DNA of 64,000 nt, taken from contig VZTI01005041.1 of the NCBI GenBank assembly GCA_013397865.1, positions 1,155,157 through 1,219,156 of the forward strand, in the 5' to 3' direction. The DNA comes from Struthidea cinerea (Eukaryota > Chordata > Aves > Passeriformes > Corcoracidae). Below the pieces are notes generated by a model, which was given only the letters and a program-made list of their open reading frames with translations, searched no databases and had not been told where the DNA came from. The position numbers and the translations under genes were made by a program. How positions within the stretch are numbered: position 1 is the stretch's first letter; every line of letters starts with the position of its first letter. Shown here one piece after another: positions 47,548-59,632 of this stretch.

Positions 47548-48371
47548 TTACCAAGCAAACACGCAGCAGGCCTGGAGTTTTACTTTCATACTTCTTTAAA
47601 ATCCAATTTTCCCTCAGCAAAAAAAACTCATTTTGTCTTGCTGGATGTTCAGAGAGCAACATAATTTATATGCCAGATGAATATGTGGGACAAATTTTAT
47701 TGCAATAAACATTTTGGGAATATGAGGAGAAGCAAACTAAAATTACTAGGAAAAAAAGTGTTACTAGGAAAGGAGGAAATACGACCAGAAATTATTCAGA
47801 AGTTATTTCATTGAACAGTAAAACAGTCAAACAAAACTAAAAATGCTGCTTCATTGGTATGTTTTTAATACAGGTTTGGAAAACAAGAGCTAAATGTCCA
47901 AGCAATGGTCTAGGAATAGGTTTTTCTTGCTTTCTAGCATAGCTTGGTTCATGTGCTTTGGGAAGGGTGGTTACAGGTCTCTGGGACTTTAGGAATGTGC
48001 ATGACCCTTGTTGTCACAACAGGTGAATAATGCCAGAGGAACAGATGTACCCTTTGTAGCAACACTTAGAGAATTATAGATTTAAAACCTTCAGTCATCC
48101 TGTTAAGACTGCACTTTAACAGAAATGGAGCCAGTCTACTGGCACTGAATTAAAAGGGTTGTAGAGGAGTATTTGTGCTAGGGGCTAGGTGAAGGCCAAC
48201 AGGCACATAGGAGCACCTGGTTCAGCATGAGGAGTCCTCTGAGAGGATGTGGTTAACATTCAGTGTGTCTCTGAAAGACGAGGAGGGAATAAATATTGGA
48301 ATCAAATTAAACAGGGTGGACAAACCAGACTCTTAGCAAGGCTGTCTGATGGGCATGTGCAACGTCAAATG
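47548..48371. other. Noncoding DNA, nothing recognised
   Basis: AT-rich at first, then less so towards the CR1 copy at 48372. No gene or RNA was recognised. Confidence 0.45.
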
Positions 48372-48577
48372 CAGAATCACAGAATCACACAGAAATAATC
48401 AGGCCAGAAATAAAGACCTCTGAGGTCATCAAGTCCAACCTATGACCCAACACCACCATGGCAGATAGACCATGGCGCTAAGTGCCACATCCAGTCATTC
48501 CTTAAAAACCTCCAGGCATGGTGGCTCCACCACCTTCTTCAGCAGCCCATTCCAATACCAAATCACCCTGTCTGTGG
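48372..48577 (-). mobile_element. CR1 LINE 3' end, minus orientation
   Basis: On the plus strand it starts with CAGAATCACAGAATCAC (reverse of the terminal octamer repeats), then GACCTCTGAGGTCATCAAG, TCCAACC, CCAGTCATTCCTTAAAAACC, TCCAGGCATGGTGGCTCCAC, CACC and CAGCCCATTCCAATACC. These are the reverse-complement blocks of the CR1 3' end in their usual order. It is 5'-truncated to about 200 bp. Confidence 0.9.
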
Positions 48578-48917
48578 AATCAAAGTAGAGCAAAGGCAAA
48601 ATTTATTTTCTGTGCCAGAACTGCAAGCCTAATGCAGAGGATGCTGATGATACTGAGGGTACTCCCACACTCAATGTATTCTGTGTAGCAGATAGGTCAG
48701 AGGGGCTAAGTCGCTAAAGAATATAGCCAGAAGAACTACCAGACCAAATAAATTAGGTGTTAGTTAGTGACCAGCACTGAGCAGGATTTATCTGAGAGTT
48801 CTAGGGAATTATAAGAAGGAAGTGAAGAGAAGATGGGGTCTCTTGAAGGCTGGAGGAGATATGTTTAACTTTTATGGTGGTGAATAAGGTGGTTACAGAG
48901 TTATTATTCATCCAGTT
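48578..48917. other. Noncoding spacer between two divergent CR1 copies
   Basis: About 340 bp of sequence with no recognisable gene or repeat. Confidence 0.4.
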
Positions 48918-49135
48918 AGGTGAGGTTCAGACTGGACATTAAGAAACATTTCTTTATGAAAAGGGTGGTCAAACACTGGAATAGACTTCCTAGAGAAGTG
49001 GTTGATACCTGAAGCCTGTCAGTGTTGAAGAGCACACTTCAACTTTTTGGTCAGCAATGAAGTGGTCAAGAAGTTGGACTAGATGATCTCTGTAGGTCCC
49101 TTCCAACTGAAACAGTCTATTCTGTTATATTCTAA
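48918..49135 (+). mobile_element. CR1 LINE 3' end, plus orientation
   Basis: Blocks in order: GAGGTTCAGACTGGACATTA, AAGGGTGGTCAAACACTGGA, ATAGACTTCCTAGAGAAGTG, GGTTGATACC, TTGGACTAGATGATCTCTGT and GGTCCCTTCCAACTGAAAC. This matches the 3' end of a CR1 subfamily different from the copy at 37.3 kb. The end has decayed octamer repeats (TATTCTGTTATATTCTA). Confidence 0.85.
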
Positions 49136-52100
49136 ATCCCAAAATAAAAGAACTAGGGGCAGTCAGTGAAATTACTTGAAGATGTGTTTAAATAAGATGA
49201 AAGAATGTTCTTGAGCAGCAAGTGAACTTGCTGCCACAGAAAGCAACTGTCAACAGTTTTAAAAAAGGATTACAGAAACCCAAGCACAACAGCTTCATAA
49301 TCTAATACCAAAGGTACAAGGTACGGAATATAACTGTGGGTACTAGGGGAATCTCTGGGGAAGGGACGGCGCAAATTGGCCAGACACCCATGCTGTCCTT
49401 AAATACCATCCTCTGCTGCCACTGCCAGTCTGATCTAGACTTGGACATTGGTTGGGCTAAGTGCATTGATGAGGTATTTTTTCCAGAGTTCACAGAAGTC
49501 CGAGGGGAACGATAACAGGAAAACTATGCAGAGGGATATCCAAGGTGTTTTATTCAGAGGGTTATTAGGATAATTTAATTTGTAATTATGAAAATATTTT
49601 TAAACTTGTCTTATAGAATGAAGCATTGCTTCTATGTGTTATTCTTCAATCTTGAGAAGGTAAGGCCATTAATCTGGAGAACTTTCCCAACACTAGTATT
49701 TGCTACACATTCTTACAGTATGAGTCCTAGGAATTATAAAGTTAATAGATAAAAAAAGAGAGAGCAGAAGCAGAATACCCACAATGGTTGAAAATACATA
49801 ACTAAAAATTTTTGCAGATAATTTTTCTCCACAGAGTAAAGCCGACAGAGCAGTCAATTCTTATACAGCTGATAGCCAGGTCCTCCCTATACAAAATCTG
49901 ATATTACAGAGCTGATATTTTCATGGGGGCAAAACTAAAACCTATAATTTTCCTCCTTTTCTTTCATCTGGTATACAAGGATTACTGATTATTTCAGGTG
50001 CGAGGAAAGTTTCATTCTCCTTTTGTTTGAGCTCTTCTGTGTCTCATGGTAATAAATAGGGCATTCATGAAGCTCAGAAGCTTTTTACAATTTACAAACT
50101 GATTTCTTGTTTGTTTTTTAAATCCCTCTCAAAGATGCCAGAATTGCAGAACAGCTGGCAATACAGAGTGACCACCTTCATTTTTTGACAATTCAAATTG
50201 ATTTTCTTCATCCTGTGGAATTCATACCTGATGATGTGTGTTCACACCATCCAATGCATCTGGGAAGACATTGCTAGTAAGAGAACATCAGGATGAGAAA
50301 ACTGCACTATGGCAAATGAAGTATGGAATCAAGCTGCTTTTGCCCTTTATGTGCAGGGTAAAGGTTTTATCCATGTTTCAAGGCTTCACATTCAGGTAAT
50401 TTCTGGAGTTGTATATGTGAAATATAGGCCAATGCCACTGATTCACTTTGCTGATTGATGGCAATTATCCTCAAAGACACAACAGAGTATGTTCATATAA
50501 AGTCAGCAGGGCTTTTTAGGACTTGCACAAAACACTTGCAACATAATACATGCTGATGTAATTCAAATCAGGAATAAAAATGGTTATGATGCAGAGAGCC
50601 AGTGGTGCATAGAAGTCACACACAGATCTGAAAAGGGAAATAGTGATTAATGTATCTTCTCAAGAGCAGCTTTACTCAACTAAACTAAGCAAAAGTGAAG
50701 CACTGTGGAATAGTCAGAATAGTCTTTCACCTTCATTATTTTACGGTAAATAATTTTTAGACCAGCAGGGTATTGCCTTAATTTGCTTGATTTATGAAGA
50801 CTGATCCAGCAAAATATTTTATTATGCTTCTAACTTCAAACTTCAAAAGTTCCATTAAGTTTACTGGAATGACTCACATAGCTAAATACATATTCAGAGC
50901 TTCGGATGAGCTTGACCTAAATGTTAAGTGTAGTGACAAAACTGCATTCAGAATAAATAAATCCAAAGGATAAGTTGATATGAATTAAATAATAGAACAA
51001 AAATATGTGAATTTTGCACAAAACCCACAGAAAAGTATACCACTTACACAAAAGATATGTGAGACAATGCAAAACACCATAAAATATGAAAAAGATTAGC
51101 ATGTAGCTTAACATATTTTCCCAATTAATTATGTTATCACAAAAAATCAATAAATTGAAGGTGCACATTTCACAGAAATTTCTACTAAACAACTTTATTT
51201 ACATTTATTTAAAAATTGATATAACTTAATTTGTGATACTTCACAACATGAGAATACATTATTTACTTCTAAAAGGGAATAATACACCATTGAGAATTGT
51301 TTCTTTGGAATGTTGATACTTTGTCACGTAATAGTCTAACTGAACTGATATTTCTTAGGCAAACTGTACAGTGTTAAATTTAATTAAACATTTGCTTGTT
51401 AGGTTTCCTAAAAATAGATAGGAAAATTACCTAAAACAACAGAAATTATACTGTTCTGTAAAATGTGAGACAGTATGATTTAAATGTATTTTTCCCTTTC
51501 AGTTCTCAGGAACATATGGCCATTAATTAAGTTTTGTGGTTTAGGTATATAATTTAAATCTCTTAAAAAGTACATAATGTACTATAGTTAAACAAAAAGA
51601 TAAAAACCCACATTATATTAAAGCCATGCAAGATTTTGGAAACTGGAGGTAAATAAACAAATAATTTTAGAAGCAGGTCCAGGAATCTGGTTAAGCCTGT
51701 GGTGACTTGCTCACAAATGATGCTAACATGCATGAGAAGAGACATTTATTATCACAGCACCGTAGAAAGGACTGGTACAGTGTCCTAGACTTTCCCAAAG
51801 TAAATACTGAAGTACCAAGAATTTAAGATCAGAATTTTAATGGGTCTACTAGAGTCCAGCAGTTTATGCTAGGAAACTTGAAGATGAGGTGGCAATAGTC
51901 ACAGTAGAGGATAAATACCTTTACGGAAAATTTGCACTGTGTATGAACTAATTCATATGTAGAGATATAAAATATTTCTTTACATGGTAATATAAGAGGA
52001 TTCATCTGGGCTTGAAAACTGTGTAATGTGATGTGAGTAGAGATAAATGTGTTAAAAAACTCTGAACACAAATATGTGCTTTAATCAGTCCCATTCTTTA

Positions 52101-53791
52101 GCTGATGGATCAACCTCTCATAAAACAAGAAAACTGCTGTTTCCAAAATGCTTGTAAGTAGCACTGCTTTCTTATTCATTCTTTCAGATATATATATATA
52201 TAAACTTTTTTTTTTAATTTTTTTTTTTTTACTGCTGTGAAACAAATCACAGCTGAAGTCTGTTTGCTCTCAGATGCTGTTTGGAAAACAAAATAGAACA
52301 AAAGGAAAGAGAAATAAGGAAATAAGAAAATACGTTACAGTCCAGATTCTTTCCTCATTGAAAAACCCTCAAAAAAACCAACCAACCAACCAAAACCTCA
52401 CCAACCTATAGATTATTCTCCATTTGCTAATTCTTGTTCCAGCTATTTTCCATTTACAGTGCTGTAGTCTAATGCAAGCCTCAGCAACTTCTTCTTCCAG
52501 AACTGTACTTTTGTACATAAAATTCTGTCTTCTATACAGTTTCCATAGCTTACAGCTTCCATATCTGTTCCTCTTGTCACAGGGAGGCCAGAGGAGCAAC
52601 AGAAATTTTCTGATGTTGTTTGTACCGTCTTGTTCCTGTGAATAGTACATTTCTGGTCTTGAAAAGGACTTCTGAATCAATGCTATCCTGAAGCCTTCCC
52701 CTGCTTTCTGCACTTTGGCATGATATACTTGACATGGTCAGAGAGGTAAAGAGAAATTTTAATAATTTTATAGCACTTTCCTCCCCTTTAAACAGTAAAC
52801 CTGTTCTAATATCACTCTTTGTCTCTTTTTCCCATGCCTTTATTCTCTTTCCATGCTTTTTCTTTGTGTGCTCCCTTCTCATCCTGCATTTTGCCCCACC
52901 ATAGCAGTAATCATTATCTTGAGCAATAACCCACTCCACGCTGCAATTAATATTGTCACCCTCAGTAGCTGCCATCAGATTTTTCCCTTCCATTTACACT
53001 TAAAAATAGGGATTAAAGTACATCTAAAGATAGACCATGCAACAAAAATCAAGCCCAAACCCAATGGAAAGAATTAATTTCCCTAATTTTCCTCTCCTGC
53101 ACAAAAGGGAAGGGAAGCAGTGTGGTCTGCAGAGCCTCTTTAAAAGAGAGTGAGAAGGCCAGGAATATCAAACTTACTGCTTCCAGAAACAGTGCAACTC
53201 CTCTACTATGAGGAAAACACTGGACCAAAATACAAAAAAGCAGTGGCAGTAGATTTTTTTACCTTTTGTTTTTATGACTCACTTTGTACATCTTGTAATT
53301 TTTTAATTTGGTTTTGACAAATGACTGAAGACTGAAAAATTATTTAGAGTTCTCCTTGTGGGGGAGTTAAAATGGTACCTGCAGTTAGAAGTGGGAACAA
53401 TTTGCAGAGGGAAAACTGCATTAATGTTAACAATGCATTTTAGAAATGCACTATAAGAAGTCATGGGCTATGACATGTTTCTTTTTTTTGGCATAAACCT
53501 TTAATGAGCATTTAAAGCCTCATCCAGAGACACAAAATTTGTCAGTATTTCCTATTGACTTTACCAGGGTTTGAATCCACCCTACTGTACTGGCCTATTT
53601 TCACCTCTTCCTGCCATAAACAGAATACATGTACAAACAGGGAGTCCATTGTCACCTTCTATTTGAGAAACACAAAATTTATACCTAGGTCACTGCTTTT
53701 CTCCTTCCTGATGCTGGTTTTTAAAAGAGCCAAGAAAAGAAAGGAAAAAGAAAATTTCAAGGCTATAAAGATACAAAAATGACTCATAGAG
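49136..53791. other. AT-rich noncoding DNA with simple repeats, no gene recognised
   Basis: A short (TA)n plus T-runs lies at 52189-52231 and an A-run followed by CCAACCAACCAACC at about 52373-52395. The longest open frame outside the LTR cluster is here (52577-52993, minus, 138 codons; see findings), but it has no known domain. The stretch 49300-49510 is a little less AT-rich, without an identified family. Confidence 0.45.
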
Positions 53792-54238
53792 CTGTTGGAG
53801 TGAGTTCCAAAGGAGTACCACAAAAATGATTAGAGGGATGGAACATCTCTTCTATGAGGAAAGGCTGAGACAACTGGGGTTGTTCAGCCTGGAGAAGAGA
53901 AGGCTCCAAGGAGACCTCAGAGCTGCCGTCCAGTACCTAAAGGTGGCCTACAAGAAAATTGGAGTGAGACCTTTTACAAGGGCATGTAAAACACATGTAA
54001 ACAGCACAAGAGTAACTGGCTTTAAATTGAATGAGGTTAGGTTTAGATTGGTGAGGCACTGGCACAGACTGCCCAGAGAATTTGTGGATGTCCCATCCCC
54101 GGAAGTGTTCAAGGTCAGGTTGGATGGGGTTTTGAGAAAGCTGGTCTAGTGGAAGGTGGCCCTGCCCAGGGCAGGGGAGTTGGATCTAGATGCACTTTAA
54201 GGTTCCTTTCAACCCAAACCATTCTAGGAATCTATGAT
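53792..54238 (+). mobile_element. CR1 LINE 3' part with remnant ORF2 C-terminus
   Basis: Blocks typical of CR1 appear in order: GGAGTGAGTTCCAAAGGAG, GGAACATCTCTTCTATGAGG, AAAGGCTGAGACAACTGGGG, TTGTTCAGCCTGGAGAAGAG, CCAGTACCTAAAGGTGGCCT, GAGGCACTGGCACAGACTGC, AAGTGTTCAAGGTCAGGTTG and TTCCTTTCAACCCAAACC, ending in octamer-like ATTCTAGGAATCTATGAT. A 107-codon frame (53826-54149) is the C-terminal end of CR1 ORF2 (motif LRQLGLFSLEKRRLQGDL) and stops at the usual place. A segment of roughly 30 bases before GAGGCACTGG is missing relative to the consensus as I remember it, yet the frame stays open. The reverse transcriptase core itself is absent, so the copy is dead. Confidence 0.92.
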
Positions 54239-57200
54239 ATTTCTTCACCTGACTTTCTTTGTGTTTCTCTGAGGCTTAGGGAGAAGTTTTGTGACTGTTT
54301 TTGCACTTAAAAAAAAAAAAATCCATCTTTCAGCTATATTTATGTATTTTATTGTTTCAGCATGATTTGGATTTGCTGCCTATGCACCACTGTCCTACAC
54401 ATCCCTATGTAGATCAAGAAAACCACTTCCTTTCTGTCTCTCTCTTGAATATTATTGCAACACTGGTCTCAGTCATCCTGGGGAGCTGGAGCTGGAAAGC
54501 ATCCTGACTATTTTCTTCACAATATTTAAATGCTGTAGAAGACCCTCTCTCCTCATGAGTAAGTGCCCCCATATCTTGTCTGGTTCCATGGTAGCGTGGG
54601 GAGTACTATTACAAATGCTTCTTTTAATACTGTGTAGTTATCCTCTTTCTTTTATCATCAGAGGTTTCCTATCTCCCAAAGATCACACAAAACAGCAAAA
54701 AGGCTTTCCACTGTATAAGAAATTAAAGCATTAATTTACCAAGGATGAATGAGATCAGTCATGAACTAAAAGGAACAATATTCTGTTATTAATAGGGGTT
54801 TTAAATAGTTATCTTTATACTATTTTACATTTTAGCTCTGTTTTTCCTTTCAAATTTGTAAAAGTAAATAAGCACATTAGTAGAGAGGGACAAATAATGA
54901 GCTCAGTGATTCCTTTTCTATTTTTAAAAAATGTAACAGGATAGGATAGTTTGCATTTCTATTTTATGGTATTTTAAATACATACATTGAATGACAAAAC
55001 TTCTGAGAAATTAGAAGTTATTAAGAAGTCTATAGTCTAAAATCTTTCACTCTAGAAGTTTCATTCTAGTAAGACAGACTAAAAATGATATTTACCTATG
55101 TGTGTTTTCCTTCTTATATAACTTCTGTTGTCACGAAGCAAATAATCTTCCCTTTCACACAGTTTAAGTAAGTCACACAGGAGGCATCCAAATAAAGAGA
55201 CAGCAGAATTCTTTTTGTTGCCTATTCTTTTGTTATTTGTGAAGAAAGGAGGATGCTTAAGGGGACAACTGAAGCTCAGCTGAAGAAGAGTTACGAGTGG
55301 GTGGGAGTCAAGAAGGAGGATTTGACTTACTAACGGTTGCAGTGTTTGGGACAAGAAAACTGAGTAAACATCACCTAGAAAGAAAACAATTATGTATTTT
55401 TTTCAGAATATAATATAATACTTAGAAAGAAGTTATTGTGCTAGAATGCAGATCTCTCAGTGGTGAAGAATGACTGTATGCAAGCTCTCAAAATATCATA
55501 AAGCACAGAAAACAATACATCTTGCCTTCAGTAATCCTTCTCTAATGCTCAAATCCTACTTTTCATTGTGCTCTAGATGATGCTGAAAGCTGAACTTCTC
55601 CCTCGCGGGTCTCACAAACAAGGAGGTGTACATATGAACAAAAGCCATTTTTACTTCTCAGATCAAGTCATGCATCAAGCAAATCTGATAAGCCATTAAG
55701 ACCAAATTTTTTAATATACTTAGCAGTCACTGCTTAAACGTGTCAGAATTGGAGACACTGGTAGAGCTGGGCACTGCTTAAAAAGGTGAAATCCACTTAA
55801 AGTTTTTCCAAAACTCAGCAAAACTTTCAAATATCAATTTTTATTTTTTTTTTTTTCTTAGTTAAGTAGGCTAGTTTCTTTTGTGGCTAATTGACTCTAA
55901 TCAGACTGGATATGCAATAGAAGATTTAACCTCAGCTCTCCTGAAGCTATTCCTGTCCTGGCCTGTATAAGAAATGTATTGGTTAAAGATCAAATAATAC
56001 TTTCAAATTCAAACAACATAATCTGAAGCTCAGTTCAAAGTTCCAGAGGAGACATATCTATATTTTACATAGAGAACTTGTATTGAATTCTAGTCTCAGT
56101 GTGGACTGTGTTGAATCAACACAATGCTTATGGAGGACTTTTTTTCACTTATCTTCTATTTATCTTTTACTGTCAGTAGTTTCCCCAGACTGGACTGGGG
56201 AACCTGTCCAACACTGAGTAAAATGGCTAAGAATAATTTTTCTTGCTGTATCACCTATCATGTTTTAGTCACTTGAGACTTATCAGTCTGTGTTACTGAT
56301 ACACTCTCCTGTAGTACTGATATTTCTATACAACTGTTGCTCTTGTACAGGAATAACTGATTTTTTTAGGCATTGTGAAGCTAGCCGCTGTCTAGCTACT
56401 CTGGATATTGATGAAATCATAATATGGCATCAAGGGACTCAGAGTAAACAAACACCCTAAATGCTCACCTTTCTTTTTTGCCAGAGCTCTCTGCAAGGCT
56501 GTGCTGTTACCAGCAGTGACACTGCCCAGGTCAAACACAGAGAGCATTTGTTTGCATTGTTTACATCACCTTTTACATGACTGTGTAATTCTCAAATGGC
56601 TTGTAAAAAAGTGCAGTTCAAACATGAACATGCAGTTTAAGCTTATTCTGGCAAGACTCAACGGAACTTGAGTAGTGTAATATGTTTTAATGGTTGATGA
56701 TAAAGCAGCACTGTAATTTTAACTTTACTAATGCTGACGTAGAAATAAAGCCTACACTTTAAAATTAGTTTTCTTAGCATAAGTACTGCATTTAAATGCA
56801 CTGTCTGTTGTTTTTTAAAAAAAAGTTTGAAATAAAACAGTACCATACTCTGTGTGTGAGGACAAAACAACTGAAAAACAAATTAAAGGGCTTACCATGC
56901 TGCTAATGTAGACAGAGGTAAGGACATGCAAACTAACAAATAATATCTATCAAAAATTTACAGAAAATCTAAAAGTTTCTCATCAGCTATTCTATATGTT
57001 CTTCTCACCTTTAGCAGGATTCCTGTTTGATTATTTTTGAAATTAGTTCTGATATGTTTCCTGTTTAATGTACCACATTTATTTATGGTTATATAGTAGC
57101 ACCAGATGGAAATGCTAAAATAAATGAAAGAAGTACAGGAAGCATTTCAAACTGAGAGTGTTATTACATACTGAAAAATTTCTAGCTTTCCAGGAAAAAG

Positions 57201-58232
57201 AAATTTCCAACTTCCAAAACCTTGCTATTATTTTCATTAAAAAAAAAAAAAATCCAAGGAAAATAAAATAAAAATCTTAAAAGTTTCAGTGTACTGCTTT
57301 TGAATAATGTTATCCACAACTTTATGACAGACAGTCCATTAAATAGAAAAAAGATTTGTTTTACATAAAGTAAGAGAGTACAAAAGCACAGCTTTTGTAA
57401 TTTTGGTAATATTGCAGTTCTACAAACATATTGCATAGTATGTGTAAGAAAATAGTTCCCATCTTTTTATATATACTTCTACACACAAGAAAACCATTAA
57501 CATGAAGGTTACAAAACAAAAATGCTTAGCAGACCTTTACTGAGTAGTGATTGAAACAATATGACACTCAGATTTCAATCCAACTTCCACATGCATTACA
57601 GTGAATCAGCTGATAACAATTCCATAGCCTAAAGTTTGTGGGTTTTTAATGTTGTTTTATTTAGCAATTATTTAGAATCTAAAAGCAAATAAAAACAAAC
57701 AAATAAAACAAAAAAAAACCTAAAAGGTACATTATGTTGGCAACCAAATATCTTAAACATCCTTCATTAAATCCTTCTAGAAATTTATGGCTGTATCTTC
57801 CAGACTTAATAACCCTCTGCATCTAAAATGGTTGAATTCCTTTATCCAGTCAAGCCAACTTTGCAAGCAAACCAGTATAACTTCAGTTCAAAGAAGCAAT
57901 GTCCTGGCATGTTTTCTTAGGAACACCAAAAGACCCCCATATGCATGAAGAGTAATGTAATTGCAAGACACTGACACAAATTTAAACCCTGGAAAAAAGT
58001 GAAAATCTACAGCTCAAAATGCTGCACAAATCTAAACTATGTTACATTTCATGTTGTAATTACAACTTCTCATCTCTTCATTCCAACAGAATTAGTAGAA
58101 ATAGCAGTGTCATAGTGTTGGATATAATAGAAGTGTCTGTCTTTGGTCTTAACACTTAACCAATGAATGAACTGCAGTACAAACCATACAGCTAACAGTG
58201 CTCAGAGAGGTTGGCTGATGCTTTTATTTTTC
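54239..58232. other. AT-rich noncoding DNA, no gene recognised
   Basis: All frames are below 92 codons with no motif. There is no LTR or LINE that I recognise. A run of AAACAAAC-type low complexity occurs at about 57685-57722. Confidence 0.5.
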
Positions 58233-58249
58233 TCTTCTTTTTTTTTTTN

Positions 58250-58277
<28 letters not shown>
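58233..58277. repeat. Poly-T tract with one ambiguous base
   Basis: A T-homopolymer of nearly 40 bases is interrupted only by an N at 58249. No retroposed sequence was recognised beside it, so I treat it as a simple repeat. Its true length is uncertain. Confidence 0.9.
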
Positions 58278-58281
<4 letters not shown>

Positions 58282-59518
58282 AAGAAAGAGACAGTGTCCT
58301 ATAATATGACACAAATATTTTTACAGGAGATAAATCTATCATATATATTAAATTCATGTAGCCAATAAGGCATTTTCAGATATTTCCTTGTTGTCATAAG
58401 GATGGCATTTTAAATTTTTTGTATGATTAATGCATTGAAATCACTTTTCCAATACTCCCTGAAATCATGTGGGCTAGAAACACTTTTTAAAATAAAAACC
58501 GTTTTCTTCCCTTCTTACAGTTTTCAATGGATTTAAAGTAAAACATCAATATTATGAAATTCACCAGAATATTAAAACATCATGAGAACTTGTTATTCTA
58601 TCTCATAAGTTGTTGAAGGTCTTAAATATGCTGTAATTCATATTGATGGGACTCCAGTAATGAATATCATGACAGTGCAGAGGTATGTGAACTTACTGGC
58701 TTGGTTTTTTGGAGTCCAATGTACTATCCACATATCTTTTCTGAGTTCTCTCCATACAAAGTGGCAAATTATTTCAGTCTTGCTGTTAAAATTAATCTAG
58801 TAACAAAAGATTTTTTTTTCCTACCTGGCCATTCCCAACCAAGTTGGTATAAAATTTATTAAGGTTGGGTTCTTCCATCCAGTGAACAGAGACCTTTTTA
58901 AACAAATAACAGGTAAATAATCTCAGAAGGTGAAGAACAAACCAATAAGAATTTTTCGGTGGAAAATTCATTGCAAAGTATCTGCAAGTCATCCTGCAGG
59001 TTTGTTTGAGGAGAAAAAAGTTCCTTAGCCTATTTGTATGCAATTTGTAGGAAGCCACATTTTAATTCACCAAGTAGATTAGTCACTATATTTGTTCAAC
59101 TTTTAAGCAACAGGTGTATGTAGGTGTGCACAGATAATGACTACACGTAGATGTCCCCTCATACATATCTTTATACTTTTCCTCCTGAAATGCTATTTAT
59201 TCATAACTGTCACACTACCATTCTATTACTTGTGTGCATAAGAAAAAGACATCTATATCCCTACAGTTTTAAGGGTGTATTGTACGGCTACACCTTTTAG
59301 TGTTTTATTGTCATCTTCTTTGCTATTCTTTGTCCCTCTTACTAAAAATCCTCACGTTCTAATATATTTTCTTGCAATATTTTCTAGTATATTTTCTTTC
59401 AAAGAAGAAAAATCTCAAATAGACGACAAGTCAGCTATTAACAGCCTTCTTTTGAAGACATAAAATAATCAATTTAAAATCTCCGTTTAACTGTTAAAAA
59501 CAGAAAGTACAGAATTCT
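58278..59518. other. AT-rich noncoding DNA, nothing recognised
   Basis: Only short frames are present and no repeat family is visible. Confidence 0.5.
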
Positions 59519-59632
59519 TGCTATGGGGTGAAATTCACACCTCTGAAGAGGGCCAATGGTAAGGCAAGCACCACTCAAGCCATTGACATGTCTTGGGCTG
59601 GTCTTCTGCATAGGAGTGAATTTCACCTGAAG
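59519..59632. mobile_element. Probable ancient palindromic repeat (MITE-like relic)
   Basis: GGTGAAATTCAC (59527-59538) and GTGAATTTCACC (59616-59627) are perfect 12-bp terminal inverted repeats around 77 bp; each is itself nearly palindromic. Inside are AGAGGGCCAATGG and AGCCATTGACATG. The layout resembles old palindromic repeats with GTGAATTTCAC ends that I recall from reptile and bird genomes, thought to derive from DNA transposons. The family assignment is from memory. Confidence 0.4.

Noticed and set aside
49300..49510. Possible ancient SINE
   Set aside because: The composition differs from the flanks but I could not align it to any family from memory, and no tRNA-like head was seen.
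51060..51110. U6 snRNA-like AAAGATTAGCATG string
   Set aside because: Only about 13 bases agree and the rest of U6 is missing.
58233..58277. Poly-T tract as the tail of a processed pseudogene on the minus strand
   Set aside because: No cDNA-like sequence or target duplication was found beside it.
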